From CAYQJV01 sp964417925 (GTDB lineage Bacteria > Hydrothermota > Tepidihabitantia > B3-TA06 > CAYQJV01): a DNA stretch of 64,000 nucleotides. The notes beneath the pieces are model-generated. The model was given only the letters and a program-made list of their open reading frames with translations. It was not told the DNA's origin and did not search any database. How positions within the stretch are numbered: the stretch's first letter is position 1; each line of letters starts with the position of its first letter. Shown here in pieces: positions 36,701 to 44,198 of the stretch. The position numbers were made by a program, and so were the translations under genes. The stretch is taken from positions 46,728 through 110,727 of the forward strand of contig CAYQJV010000001.1 in assembly GCA_964417925.1 (NCBI GenBank), written 5' to 3'.

Positions 36701-38613
36701 TAAGGGAAAATACCGAAGAAGAAGTCTCTGAAGCTCTTAATATTCTTTTTGAATATCATTACAATAAAAATGATTTGGAAAGATGTAAAACCATCCTTGA
36801 AAGGATTAAAAAGATATCATATGCGAAAAAAAATCCTTTTAAAGAAGTTGAGATAATGTTAAAAACAGCAATCCTTTTAAAAGATAAAAAACTACTTGAA
36901 GAAACAATAAAAAGAGCAGAAAGAATTCACTATTTCAATGCAAAACCCCTTGCCCTATCTATACTTGGAAAGATATATTATGAGAAAGGAGATTACTTGA
37001 AGGCATATAAACATCTAAAAGAAGCAAGGGAAAATTTTGAGAGAATAGGAATGATAAATACCGCAGAAAAGATAAAAAAATATGAAGAAAAAGCAAAGGA
37101 AAAAAGTATAGAAATCCAAGTACCGGAAAGGAAATACTTAGATACACTTGAAAGAATAAGCGCTGTGGTAAAGGACTATTTTGGAAAAGATGAGTTTTTC
37201 CTTGAACTTTTAAACATTCTGATAGAAGCAACCTCTGCAGAAAGAGGAATGGTCATGATAGGGGAGAACCAAGAAAATCTATACTGCGTGGGAACTACAA
37301 ATATAGATGAAGTTACTTATGTCGATGCAACCGCATTTTCAAAGACTGTATTAAAACATGTAAGAGAAGGTAAAAGAGGGATATATACAGAAGATGCAAC
37401 AAAAGATCCCAGGTTTAAAGATGCAGAAAGTGTCAAACTAAAAGAGATAAAGTCAATTCTATGCGTTCCATTAATGGCAAAAGATGAAGTTATAGGAGTT
37501 CTCTATCTTGATAGTTCACTCAAAAAAGGACTCTTTACAGAAGAAACTCTAAAATTCATGGAGTCTGTATCAAATATAATAGGCACATTTGTGTATACCT
37601 CTTATACCGCAGAGAAAAAGTTTAAAGAACTTGAAAGGATAAAACTAAAAACTCAAGAAATAGTAATAGGAAGATCAAGAAAAATAAAAAGGATATTCAA
37701 GGAAATCCAACAAATTGCTCAAACAGATTCAAACATCCTCCTTATAGGAGAAACAGGAACAGGTAAAGGGGTAATTGCACGGTTAATTCATGAAAAGAGC
37801 AGGCGGAGCGAATATCTCTTTCAGTATATAAACTGTGGAGCAATTCCCTATGAACTATTTGAAGCAGAACTATTTGGATACAAAAAAGGAGCCTTCACAG
37901 GTGCAAGAGAAACAAGAAAGGGCTTACTTGAAGAGGCTCATAAAGGAACCGTTTTTTTGGATGAAATAGCAAATATTCCAATATCTGTCCAGGCAAAGTT
38001 GCTGGATGTAATAGAGCGAAAAAAAATAAGAAGGCTTGGAGAAAATATAGAAAGGGATATTGATGTAAGGTTTATATTTGCAACAAACAGAGATTTAGAA
38101 CAAGAAATAGAAAAGGAAAAGTTCAGAAATGACCTGTATTACCGAATTTCAACAACTGTTATTGAAATTCCACCACTAAGAGAAAGAAAAGAAGATATTC
38201 CTATATTTGTAGATTTCTTCATAGATAAATTTTCAAAAGAACTTAACAAAAATATAAAGGGAGTTTCACAAGAAGCCATGGAAATACTATTAAAATACCA
38301 CTGGCCAGGAAATATAAGAGAGCTTTCCAATGTAATTGAACGGGCTGTAATTATGGCAGATAAAGAAACCATAGGCAAAAATCACATAGATAGAGGAATA
38401 ATTGAATCAGTAATACCACCAGCCCCTCTAAAAATTGAAACAGAAAAAGTAAAGAAAGAGATGATAATAAAGGCACTTCAACTCCACAAAGGTAACATCA
38501 AAAAAACAGCCCAATACCTGCACATAACCCGTCAACACCTCTCCAGGCTTTTAAAAAGATACAACATTGACCCAGCCCAGTATAAACACCCCCAAAACCC
38601 CCAAAAAGTGTAA
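33793..38613 (+). CDS. Hybrid Ser/Thr kinase - ATPase - TPR - GAF - sigma-54 activator
   Basis: 1606 residues, GTG start. Residues 1-~250: Hanks-type kinase with G-loop IGEGNYTVV (10-18), Lys33, HGDLKPNN (123-130; the usual HRD arginine is Gly, Asp125 kept), DFG 143-145 and APE 163-165. Then a P-loop ATPase domain (GDHGYGKST, 288-296; FIFDDLHLYSE as Walker B). About 590-1110: TPR-like helical repeats. About 1115-1275: GAF domain. About 1290-1520: sigma-54 AAA+ domain with GETGTGKG, the sigma-54-contacting GAFTGA loop and a VFLDEIANI Walker B. C-terminus: Fis-type HTH (GNIKKTAQYLHITRQHLSRLL). The layout resembles cyanobacterial HstK-type hybrids with the histidine kinase replaced by an enhancer-binding protein. 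It probably binds the TGTAACAT palindromes on both sides; its own stop codon lies inside one. Confidence 0.93.
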   Translation: MSRYKIVEKIGEGNYTVVYRAYDILSQKEVALKTLKNKGIDPVILKREYVFLKKCSHPYIVKVYEAGYLKDTPYFTMEYIKGEDIKQYLKKKRNEQNFWTIFSTLFLKIVAGVSHFHFKGIIHGDLKPNNILVDEQDNVKIIDFGFALLKGEKPEGTTVVYTAPEILKGNLDYRADIYAIGMIMYEIIEGKDLFTQLTPVNIVKEKLKFIPSFSKPIPSELKNLVKNMLSPEPFFRPDAKEIYSTLSKLSAEKIEIQSQEEMTTMPVVGREELIDTALKEGNKIIFYGDHGYGKSTLLKEISFRAWLKKKRVFEINKDKEYLLLEYLKTHYKVKATSREHLFADIVSSLEKEYDIFIFDDLHLYSEDDIEFARYLYLSTKKNVIFSALPLESLKKKFEEPGRIAIKNIPSLSPKEIKTLVYILFPTLSQKEELTEELYRITKGIPLLLKSIIEIFLKEKILKKEEDKFIFNREKIKGLELPKTVKEFVKNSFKELNEDEKNFLLAVHLLKDFASLSNIYQMVQLKEDKIYSIAESLKIKELIKIIQKNNTIIYTLSTGIYIPFIKKLKSYKDLLEKSIKIIEKENSTKKIYLLAEYNHILGKKEKAVDYLYTAVNTARKTSLLCEAKKFIEILIQNYPIEDIPNPCKFCIVAGDIYLLLHELKKAQTFFSISFSFCPQERKSDIHHRIAQTMFYQGNIKDAKLETIKGLKYAKDKHELLNFLSWLYIFDGEKQRAERILNHVIAHTNNKEILSNAYYNLAILYKKYNQFIKCATVLGKSIKYLKEKDIYGYALRLEIACEMLLQKGFFRNAERILLKIKNIWGKIKNLNKYTSTLINMGRIKRFENPKKALEYFHQAEIMSLKIKDYELFASALLNSAFLFETYGRTEQALESIGKLLTYEQKISEERFCKGVFYYTKYLLLTNQIEKAEEFLKTIKRKDSSWCLLSQTLVLFEKNDDKRFRKEMVEILLRENTEEEVSEALNILFEYHYNKNDLERCKTILERIKKISYAKKNPFKEVEIMLKTAILLKDKKLLEETIKRAERIHYFNAKPLALSILGKIYYEKGDYLKAYKHLKEARENFERIGMINTAEKIKKYEEKAKEKSIEIQVPERKYLDTLERISAVVKDYFGKDEFFLELLNILIEATSAERGMVMIGENQENLYCVGTTNIDEVTYVDATAFSKTVLKHVREGKRGIYTEDATKDPRFKDAESVKLKEIKSILCVPLMAKDEVIGVLYLDSSLKKGLFTEETLKFMESVSNIIGTFVYTSYTAEKKFKELERIKLKTQEIVIGRSRKIKRIFKEIQQIAQTDSNILLIGETGTGKGVIARLIHEKSRRSEYLFQYINCGAIPYELFEAELFGYKKGAFTGARETRKGLLEEAHKGTVFLDEIANIPISVQAKLLDVIERKKIRRLGENIERDIDVRFIFATNRDLEQEIEKEKFRNDLYYRISTTVIEIPPLRERKEDIPIFVDFFIDKFSKELNKNIKGVSQEAMEILLKYHWPGNIRELSNVIERAVIMADKETIGKNHIDRGIIESVIPPAPLKIETEKVKKEMIIKALQLHKGNIKKTAQYLHITRQHLSRLLKRYNIDPAQYKHPQNPQKV

Positions 38614-38699
38614 CATTTATGTTACATTTTGAGGCGGTCTAAGTTACGTAATTAAGTATATATACAAATACCCCCAAAAAGTGTAACATTTATGTTACA
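38609..38699. promoter_or_regulatory. Two-site enhancer array (18-bp palindromes)
   Basis: Perfect TGTAACATTTATGTTACA at 38609-38626 and 38682-38699, spaced 73 bp. The first overlaps the stop codon of the regulator gene (38611-38613). The intervening bases resemble those of the 26.9-kb array. Centres lie near -167 and -94 from the predicted sigma-54 start at ~38785. Confidence 0.85.
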
Positions 38700-38757
38700 T
38701 TTTGAAAAAACCCCAATTTTTAAGTTACGGTGTTTTTTGACTTAATTTTTAAAATCT

Positions 38758-38774
38758 TTGGCATGTTTTTCGCT
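38758..38774 (+). promoter_or_regulatory. Sigma-54 (-24/-12) promoter 2
   Basis: TTGGCATGTTTTTCGCT, identical to the element at 27110, GG at 38760-38761 and GC at 38772-38773. The flanks are also conserved (ACTTAATTTTTA upstream, ATATAAT downstream). It faces the small secreted peptide operon at 38835. Confidence 0.82.
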
Positions 38775-38834
38775 ATATAATTATTAGTGTATGAAAAGGG
38801 AAATAAAAAACAAAAAAATAAAAAGGAGGTAAAC

Positions 38835-38996
38835 ATGAAAAAGTTGTTAGCATTGCTTGTTTTTGTTGGTGGTTTGCTTTTTGCTGATCCGCCTTCCCCT
38901 TGTGGTGGACCTGGAGATGATCCTCCTGATCCTACACCACCACCTCCTATTCCTATAGACGTAGAAAATATTGTTGAGGTGATACCGGGGGAGTAA
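38835..38996 (+). CDS. Small Pro-rich secreted peptide
   Basis: 53 residues. A clear signal peptide (MKKLLALLVFVGGLLFA, cut before DPPSP) precedes a ~36-residue acidic, Pro-rich mature peptide with one cysteine (DPPSPCGGPGDDPPDP). AGGAGG lies 6 bases before the ATG. First gene after sigma-54 promoter 2. Its TAA overlaps the ATG of the next gene. Not in any family I recognise; it could be a signalling or surface peptide. Confidence 0.8.
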   Translation: MKKLLALLVFVGGLLFADPPSPCGGPGDDPPDPTPPPPIPIDVENIVEVIPGE

Positions 38997-39199
38997 TGCT
39001 TAGAACTGAGGGGGCAATAAGGCTGAAGGCGAGAAAGGGATTAAAGGGATTAGAGATAAAGAATGGGGACTATGTACGCATATTCACCACTACCCTGGAT
39101 GATGAGTTTCTTGCAGAAATCCTTCGTTCTGTACCCAGATGTTATGAAGTACGGATAAAGCATGAAAGATTTGATGTTGAACTTTCCCTTACGCATTAG
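38996..39199 (+). CDS. Small cytoplasmic protein of unknown function
   Basis: 67 residues (MLRTEGAIRLKARKGLKGLE...), start overlapping the previous stop by one base (TAATG), so it is probably translated by re-initiation. It is mixed-charge with no signal or membrane segment and not recognised. It belongs to the sigma-54-controlled small operon. Confidence 0.65.
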   Translation: MLRTEGAIRLKARKGLKGLEIKNGDYVRIFTTTLDDEFLAEILRSVPRCYEVRIKHERFDVELSLTH

Positions 39200-39245
39200 C
39201 ATGGGGAGGGGGTGTTGTCTATGGAGCATAGGAAAGGAGTAAAGA

Positions 39246-39545
39246 ATGTTAAGGATGAGTAGGAGAATAGTTGCCACTATAAGAGAGCCTGATAAGGATA
39301 GAAGAGGAAGGGTAGTTGCTGTAATAATAGAACCTTATGAAATAGTATCTTTTAAAGAAATTTTGAAACTTGCATGCAATGGAACGGTATTTTATGTCAA
39401 AAATGGACATTACTTAGAAAGTGTACTGCCTTTTGATAGGGATGGAGATGGAAAGCCTGATTCCTTTGTATCTGCTTCAGGGGATGAAAAAATCCTTGAT
39501 AGACTTCCTGTAGTTTCAAAAGACAGAAAGAGTTTGTCTCTATAA
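39246..39545 (+). CDS. DUF3892-like small protein
   Basis: 99 residues with AAAGGAG before the ATG. RRIVATIREPDKDRRGRVVA at the start, a middle helix (FKEILKLACNG) followed by TVFYVKNGHYLESVLPFDRD, and the end ILDRLPVVS resemble the DUF3892 fold (small alpha/beta domains ending 'NLxxLPxF'). The biochemical role of DUF3892 is unknown. Last gene of the sigma-54 operon; the hypA promoter follows at once. Confidence 0.65.
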   Translation: MLRMSRRIVATIREPDKDRRGRVVAVIIEPYEIVSFKEILKLACNGTVFYVKNGHYLESVLPFDRDGDGKPDSFVSASGDEKILDRLPVVSKDRKSLSL

Positions 39546-39551
39546 AAAGGA

Positions 39552-39580
39552 TTGACTATTTGTGGAAATATATGTATCAT
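39552..39580 (+). promoter_or_regulatory. Vegetative promoter of hypA operon
   Basis: TTGACT (39552-39557), 17-bp spacer, TATCAT (39575-39580), 5 bases to the hypA ATG. Because HypA must begin Met-His, the start is certain, which makes this the best proof of leaderless geometry in the window. Confidence 0.8.
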
Positions 39581-39585
39581 TTTAA

Positions 39586-39990
39586 ATGCATGAATGGGCT
39601 TTGGCAGATGCAGTAGTAAAAAGTTCTTTAAAAATAAAAGAAGAAAAAAATCTTGAAAAAATAGAAAAAATAACCATAGTTGTAGGAGAGTTACAAGGAA
39701 TAGAAGAGGAAGTTTTTATTTTTGCTTTAAAAGAACTTTTTAAGGAAAACAGCATGGTAAATGTAAAGTTGGATATCAGAAAGGAAAAAGTAATTTTGAG
39801 ATGTAAGAACTGTGGAACGGAGTGGGAATACCAAAGTGAAAACCTAACAGAGGAAGAAAGAGAAGCTATTCATTTCCTTCCCGAACTTTCAAAAGTATAT
39901 GTAAAATGTCCTTCATGTAAAAGTCATGATTTTGAAATAATAAAAGGAAGAGGCGTATGGATAGAAACCATAGAAGGGATCCAAGAGTAG
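39586..39990 (+). CDS. hypA: Hydrogenase nickel-insertion protein HypA
   Basis: Nickel chaperone for [NiFe] hydrogenase maturation, 134 residues. MHEWAL gives the nickel-binding N-terminus (His2). Zinc site: CKNC at 73-76 and CPSC at 108-111, with a longer spacer between the pairs than ordinary bacterial HypA, as in the archaeal (Thermococcus) form. It overlaps the following ATPase gene by 34 bases. No hydrogenase structural genes lie in the window. Confidence 0.92.
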   Translation: MHEWALADAVVKSSLKIKEEKNLEKIEKITIVVGELQGIEEEVFIFALKELFKENSMVNVKLDIRKEKVILRCKNCGTEWEYQSENLTEEEREAIHFLPELSKVYVKCPSCKSHDFEIIKGRGVWIETIEGIQE

Positions 39991-40682
39991 AATTCATAAA
40001 GGAACAGCTGAGAAATATAAAAAAAGTAATAGCCATTGCAAGTGCAAAAGGAGGAGTTGGGAAAAGTTGTGTTGCTTCTTTACTTGCCATTGCATTGGCA
40101 GAAAAGGGTATAAAAACAGGGCTGTTAGATCTTGATATATGGAGTCCTTCAACCCATCTTATTCTGGGAATTAAAGATATTTCTTTTAAAGAGGACAGAG
40201 GAATAGTTCCTCCTGTAGTACATAAGATCCGATATCTCTCCATTGTATTCTACGAACCTCATAAACCTATTCCTCTAAGGGGAAGGGATGCCTCTGAAGT
40301 AATTACAGAACTACTCACCATAACGAGATGGGAAGACACAGAGACCCTCATAATTGATATGCCTCCCGGAATATCTGACCCTACAATGGATGTTTTGAGA
40401 TTCATAAAAAATGCTTCTTTTGTAGTGGTAACAACTCCTTCAATCCTTGCCTTTGAAACCATAAAAAAATTAATTTCTTTTTTAAGACAACATGATATTG
40501 AAATAAAAGGAGTAATAGAAAATATGACATTTAATAACTCAATAAAACCTCAATTAGAGGAAATTGGAATTCACCTGTTATCCTCAATTCCCTATGAAAA
40601 AGGATTTGAGGAAAAACTCGGAGATATTGAAAAACTAAAAGAAACTAAATTCTATAAAAAACTCAACAATATAACTTTTTAA
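39957..40682 (+). CDS. Mrp/MinD-family ATPase, probable HypB-type (HypB_AT) partner of HypA
   Basis: 241 residues with a deviant Walker A (SAKGGVGKS, residues 29-37), DLDIWSPSTH and a conserved DMPPGISDP. It looks like an Mrp/NBP35 ATPase but lacks the C-terminal CxxC of iron-sulfur carriers. In Thermococcus an Mrp/MinD-type ATPase replaces the GTPase HypB and works with HypA in nickel delivery; the overlap with hypA supports that role here. An Fe-S scaffold function is the alternative. Confidence 0.8.
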   Translation: MDRNHRRDPRVEFIKEQLRNIKKVIAIASAKGGVGKSCVASLLAIALAEKGIKTGLLDLDIWSPSTHLILGIKDISFKEDRGIVPPVVHKIRYLSIVFYEPHKPIPLRGRDASEVITELLTITRWEDTETLIIDMPPGISDPTMDVLRFIKNASFVVVTTPSILAFETIKKLISFLRQHDIEIKGVIENMTFNNSIKPQLEEIGIHLLSSIPYEKGFEEKLGDIEKLKETKFYKKLNNITF

Positions 40683-40689
40683 AATTGAA

Positions 40690-42369
40690 TTATTCCTCTA
40701 TTCTCTTTATTACGATTCTTTCTATTTTTTGTTTTTCTGTTTTTATCTTTTCCAATATATTTTGTGCTTTTTCCTTTATCTCCTTCCTAAATTCTTCATC
40801 TGGAATATTTTTCAAATTTATAAGCACATTCAAATATGCTCCTTCTGCAGCTGAAAGTGCCTGAGAGACTGCAACTCCTGCATCACTTATAGCATTTTCA
40901 TTTCCTTTTTGGGCAACGATTTCTATTAGTTCTATTACCCTTTTTAGTCTTTCAAGAACAGAAAAAGGCACTAAGGTAGCGTTCTTCAATGCTTCCTCTA
41001 TTGCCTGCTCTCTCTTCTTTTTATCCTCTTCCGTTTTTTTAGGAAGTCTATATGCATCCATTACTCGGTTAAATGCCTCTGTATCCCTATCTATATCTTT
41101 TATAAACTCATCCTTTAACCTCTGAGCCTCTTCTGCAACCTCTCCCATTAATTCCGTAACCTCTTCATAACCCTTTTTATTATAAGTAAGATTTGCAACC
41201 ATTGAAATAAGTGCACAGGCATTTGAAGCAGATAGTGCAGAAACACTTCCACCACCTGGAGCAGGAGAATCTGTGGAGAGCTCATCCTCAAAATTCCTTA
41301 TACTCATCTGTTCAAGTTCTCCAGGCTTTTCAATGTAATACTCTATTATCTTCTTCTCAGGAATAAACTCTTCTATCTGTGAAAGTCCAAGTGAAAGCAC
41401 TGCTGTATGTATAAGTTCCTTTTCAGGAACCCCTGGAGATTTTTTCTGTTTTAGAAGATAGTACCTTCCTGCCTGAAGTAATGCCTCTTTTGGACACAAC
41501 CCTACAATTTCGCTTCCTGTAACTCTCAACCCAAGTTTTCCAGCCTCTTCACATACAGTATCAAAAATTACATGCAATGGAGTTATCTTGTAGTTCATCA
41601 CATTTATAGAAACTTGAGCAAAGCCATATTCATCTATGTACCATCCAACTGCTCTAACTGCTTTTAACCTCCCAGGAATTCTTACTGGAGTTCCATCTGG
41701 ATTTCTCACAATGTTTCCATTCTCATCCCTTTTCAATCTTCCTCGTTCTCTTATATTTAAAGCTATTTCATGAGCAAGTTTTCTATCTCTTGTATTTAAA
41801 TTCACATTGTATGCTATTAAAAATTCTCTTGCTCCGATTACTGTAGCACCTGTCTTTGCAATCCAATCGTTGAATTCTGAAGGCCCATAGTCAGGCTTCC
41901 ATTCAGGATCCTTCAACTTTTCAGGCAATGCTTCATACTCCCCTTTTCTTATATCGGACAAACTTCTTCTTTCAGGTTTTGTAGCAGCCTCTTCATACAA
42001 ATACACAGGGATACCAAGTTCTTCTCCTACCTTTTTCCCCAGTTCATGGGCAAGCTTCACACAATCCTCCATTGTAACCCCTGATACAGGAACAAAAGGA
42101 CATACATCGGTTGCTCCTATTCTTGGATGGGCTCCCTTATGTTTTCTCATGTCAATGAGTTCTGCTGCCTTTTTTATTGCACGAAATGCAGCTTCTACTA
42201 CCTTTTCAGGCTCTCCTATAAAGGTAACAACGGTTCTGTTTGTATCCTGACCAGGATCAACATCCAGCAATTTGACACCTTCAACCTTCTCAATTTCTGC
42301 AGTTATTGCAGATATCGTATTTTTATCTCTTCCTTCACTGAAATTTGGAACACACTCAACTATTCTCAT
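40690..42369 (-). CDS. ftcD: Bifunctional glutamate formiminotransferase/formiminotetrahydrofolate cyclodeaminase
   Basis: About 559 residues. The N-terminal domain (MRIVECVPNFSEGRD, KGAHPRIGATDVCPFVP, YGPSEFNDWIAKTGATVIGA) transfers the formimino group from formiminoglutamate to THF; the C-terminal domain (FEDELSTDSPAPGGGSVSAL) is the cyclodeaminase. The pathway is histidine degradation and one-carbon supply. ATG 42369 is used because AAGGAGG lies 5 bases upstream and it starts the conserved MRIVECVPN. Monocistronic, divergent from panC. Confidence 0.94.
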   Translation of the reverse strand: MRIVECVPNFSEGRDKNTISAITAEIEKVEGVKLLDVDPGQDTNRTVVTFIGEPEKVVEAAFRAIKKAAELIDMRKHKGAHPRIGATDVCPFVPVSGVTMEDCVKLAHELGKKVGEELGIPVYLYEEAATKPERRSLSDIRKGEYEALPEKLKDPEWKPDYGPSEFNDWIAKTGATVIGAREFLIAYNVNLNTRDRKLAHEIALNIRERGRLKRDENGNIVRNPDGTPVRIPGRLKAVRAVGWYIDEYGFAQVSINVMNYKITPLHVIFDTVCEEAGKLGLRVTGSEIVGLCPKEALLQAGRYYLLKQKKSPGVPEKELIHTAVLSLGLSQIEEFIPEKKIIEYYIEKPGELEQMSIRNFEDELSTDSPAPGGGSVSALSASNACALISMVANLTYNKKGYEEVTELMGEVAEEAQRLKDEFIKDIDRDTEAFNRVMDAYRLPKKTEEDKKKREQAIEEALKNATLVPFSVLERLKRVIELIEIVAQKGNENAISDAGVAVSQALSAAEGAYLNVLINLKNIPDEEFRKEIKEKAQNILEKIKTEKQKIERIVIKRIEE

Positions 42370-42392
42370 ACTCCTCCTTTTTATTTTAAAAA

Positions 42393-42420
42393 AGGATAAC
42401 ATTTTTTTCTCATTTGTCAA
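42393..42420 (-). promoter_or_regulatory. Vegetative promoter of ftcD
   Basis: Minus strand: TTGACA (42420-42415), 16-bp spacer, TATCCT (42398-42393), 23 bases to the ATG. Its -35 is only 5 bp from the -35 of the panC promoter. Confidence 0.7.
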
Positions 42421-42425
42421 AATTT

Positions 42426-42453
42426 TTGACTTGAAAGAAAAACAGCGTAAAAT
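42426..42453 (+). promoter_or_regulatory. Vegetative promoter of panC operon
   Basis: TTGACT (42426-42431), 16-bp spacer, TAAAAT (42448-42453), 6 bases to the panC ATG. Leaderless geometry; back-to-back with the ftcD promoter. Confidence 0.78.
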
Positions 42454-42459
42454 ATCTCA

Positions 42460-43305
42460 ATGGAAATAATAAAAACTGTAAAAGAAATGCAAAAAAAAGC
42501 AGATGTATTGAGAAAAAATGGAAAGGTTATAGGTTTTGTACCCACCATGGGATACTTACATGAAGGGCATCTTTCTCTTATAAGAATAGCCAAAAAGAAA
42601 AGTGATATAGTAGTCGTAAGTATATTTGTTAATCCAATCCAATTTGCTCCCAGTGAGGACTATGAAAGATATCCAAGGGATTTTGAAAGGGATAAGAAAT
42701 TACTTGAAAAAGAAAGGGTGGACATTTTATTTTTCCCTTCGGTAGAGGAAATGTATCCTGATAAACTTTTGACCACAGTTTCTGTAAAATACCTCACAGA
42801 AACCCTATGCGGTGCTAAAAGACCAGGGCACTTTGATGGAGTTACAACCGTAGTTGCAAAACTTTTTAACATTGTAAAACCTCATTTTGCAGTTTTTGGG
42901 GAAAAGGACTTCCAACAACAGGTGGTAATAAAAAAAATGGTAAAGGACTTAAACTTTGATGTAGAAATTATTACATGCCCCACAGTAAGAGAACCAGATG
43001 GACTTGCAGCAAGCTCAAGAAACGAATATCTATCCCCTGAGGAAAGGAAAAGAGCAACGGTAATATACAGAGCCTTAAAAACTGCAGAGCATTTAATAAA
43101 AAAGGGGGAGGTAAACCCTGACAAAATTAAAAAAATAATTCAGGAAATGATAGAAGAGAAAAAACCATCGAAAATTGACTATGTAGAAGTCGTTGATCCG
43201 GATGACCTACATCCTGTAGATAAAATAGAAAAACCTGTACTGATTGCAGTTGCAGTATGGTTCGGTAACGCGAGATTAATAGACAATTTACTTGTTAAAT
43301 TTTGA
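42460..43305 (+). CDS. panC: Pantothenate synthetase
   Basis: Joins pantoate and beta-alanine with ATP to make pantothenate for CoA. 281 residues, standard length. FVPTMGYLHEGHLSLIR carries the HxGH nucleotide motif; FGEKDFQQQVVIKKMVKDL and RNEYLSPEER are conserved. First gene of a three-gene unit with DUF58 and BatA-like proteins. The ATG has no ribosome site. Confidence 0.96.
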   Translation: MEIIKTVKEMQKKADVLRKNGKVIGFVPTMGYLHEGHLSLIRIAKKKSDIVVVSIFVNPIQFAPSEDYERYPRDFERDKKLLEKERVDILFFPSVEEMYPDKLLTTVSVKYLTETLCGAKRPGHFDGVTTVVAKLFNIVKPHFAVFGEKDFQQQVVIKKMVKDLNFDVEIITCPTVREPDGLAASSRNEYLSPEERKRATVIYRALKTAEHLIKKGEVNPDKIKKIIQEMIEEKKPSKIDYVEVVDPDDLHPVDKIEKPVLIAVAVWFGNARLIDNLLVKF

Positions 43306-44198
43306 CAAAAATAAATTATAAAAAATACCTTGATCCAAAATTTATTACAAAGCTTAAAAGTATTGACCTAAGAGCAAAACTGGTGGTTGAAGGATTTCTC
43401 GAAGGATTACATAGAAGTCCGTATAAAGGTTCCTCAATAGAGTTTTCTGAGTACAGACCATACATACCCGGAGATGATCCAAGAAGGATAGATTGGAAAG
43501 TATATGCAAGAAGGGATAGATTCTACGTAAAAGAATACCAAGAGGAAACAAATTTAAAGGCATACATACTGTTGGATTGTTCTGGTTCTATGAATTATGG
43601 AACTCCTATAACAAAATTTGAATATGCTTCTATTCTTGCTGCATCTCTTTGCTTTATTTTGATAAAACAAAAAGATAGTGTAGGATTGGCCTGCTTTGAT
43701 ACAGACATTAAAGAATACATCCCTCCGAAAAGTTCAACCTCTCATTTAAAACTACTGCTCACCACTCTTGAAACCACCTCACCCTCAGGCAAAACGGAAA
43801 TTTCCAAAGCATTACATAAACTCGCAGAAACGATCAAAAAAAGAGGACTTGTAATTGTAATTTCAGACCTTTTGGATTCCCCGGAAAAAATATTGAAATC
43901 CTTAAAACACATAAGGCATAGAAAGCATGAAGTAATAGTATTTCAAATACTCAATCCAGACGAACTCAACTTCCCTTTTCATGGAAGTATTGAAGTTAAG
44001 GATATAGAAACAGGGAAAAAACTTTTCGTAGAAGCAGAAATTATAAAAAAAGATTACATAAAAGGAATAAAAGAATTCACCGAATTCATCCATTCAGGGT
44101 GTGCAGAACATAACATTGACCACAACCTTCTTGTGACTGATACATCTCTTGAAAGGGCTTTAATGAAATATCTTGAAAAGAGAAGGAGGATGAGATAG
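43302..44198 (+). CDS. DUF58 (vWFA-like) protein
   Basis: 298 residues, TTG start overlapping the panC stop (TTGA). IEFSEYRPYIPGDDPRRIDW is the DUF58 signature, and LLDCSGSMNYG a vWFA MIDAS-type DxSxS site. Such proteins normally act with MoxR AAA+ ATPases and Bat proteins in envelope protein quality control or periplasmic maturation; no moxR is adjacent here. Overlaps the next gene. Confidence 0.9.
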   Translation: MTKINYKKYLDPKFITKLKSIDLRAKLVVEGFLEGLHRSPYKGSSIEFSEYRPYIPGDDPRRIDWKVYARRDRFYVKEYQEETNLKAYILLDCSGSMNYGTPITKFEYASILAASLCFILIKQKDSVGLACFDTDIKEYIPPKSSTSHLKLLLTTLETTSPSGKTEISKALHKLAETIKKRGLVIVISDLLDSPEKILKSLKHIRHRKHEVIVFQILNPDELNFPFHGSIEVKDIETGKKLFVEAEIIKKDYIKGIKEFTEFIHSGCAEHNIDHNLLVTDTSLERALMKYLEKRRRMR

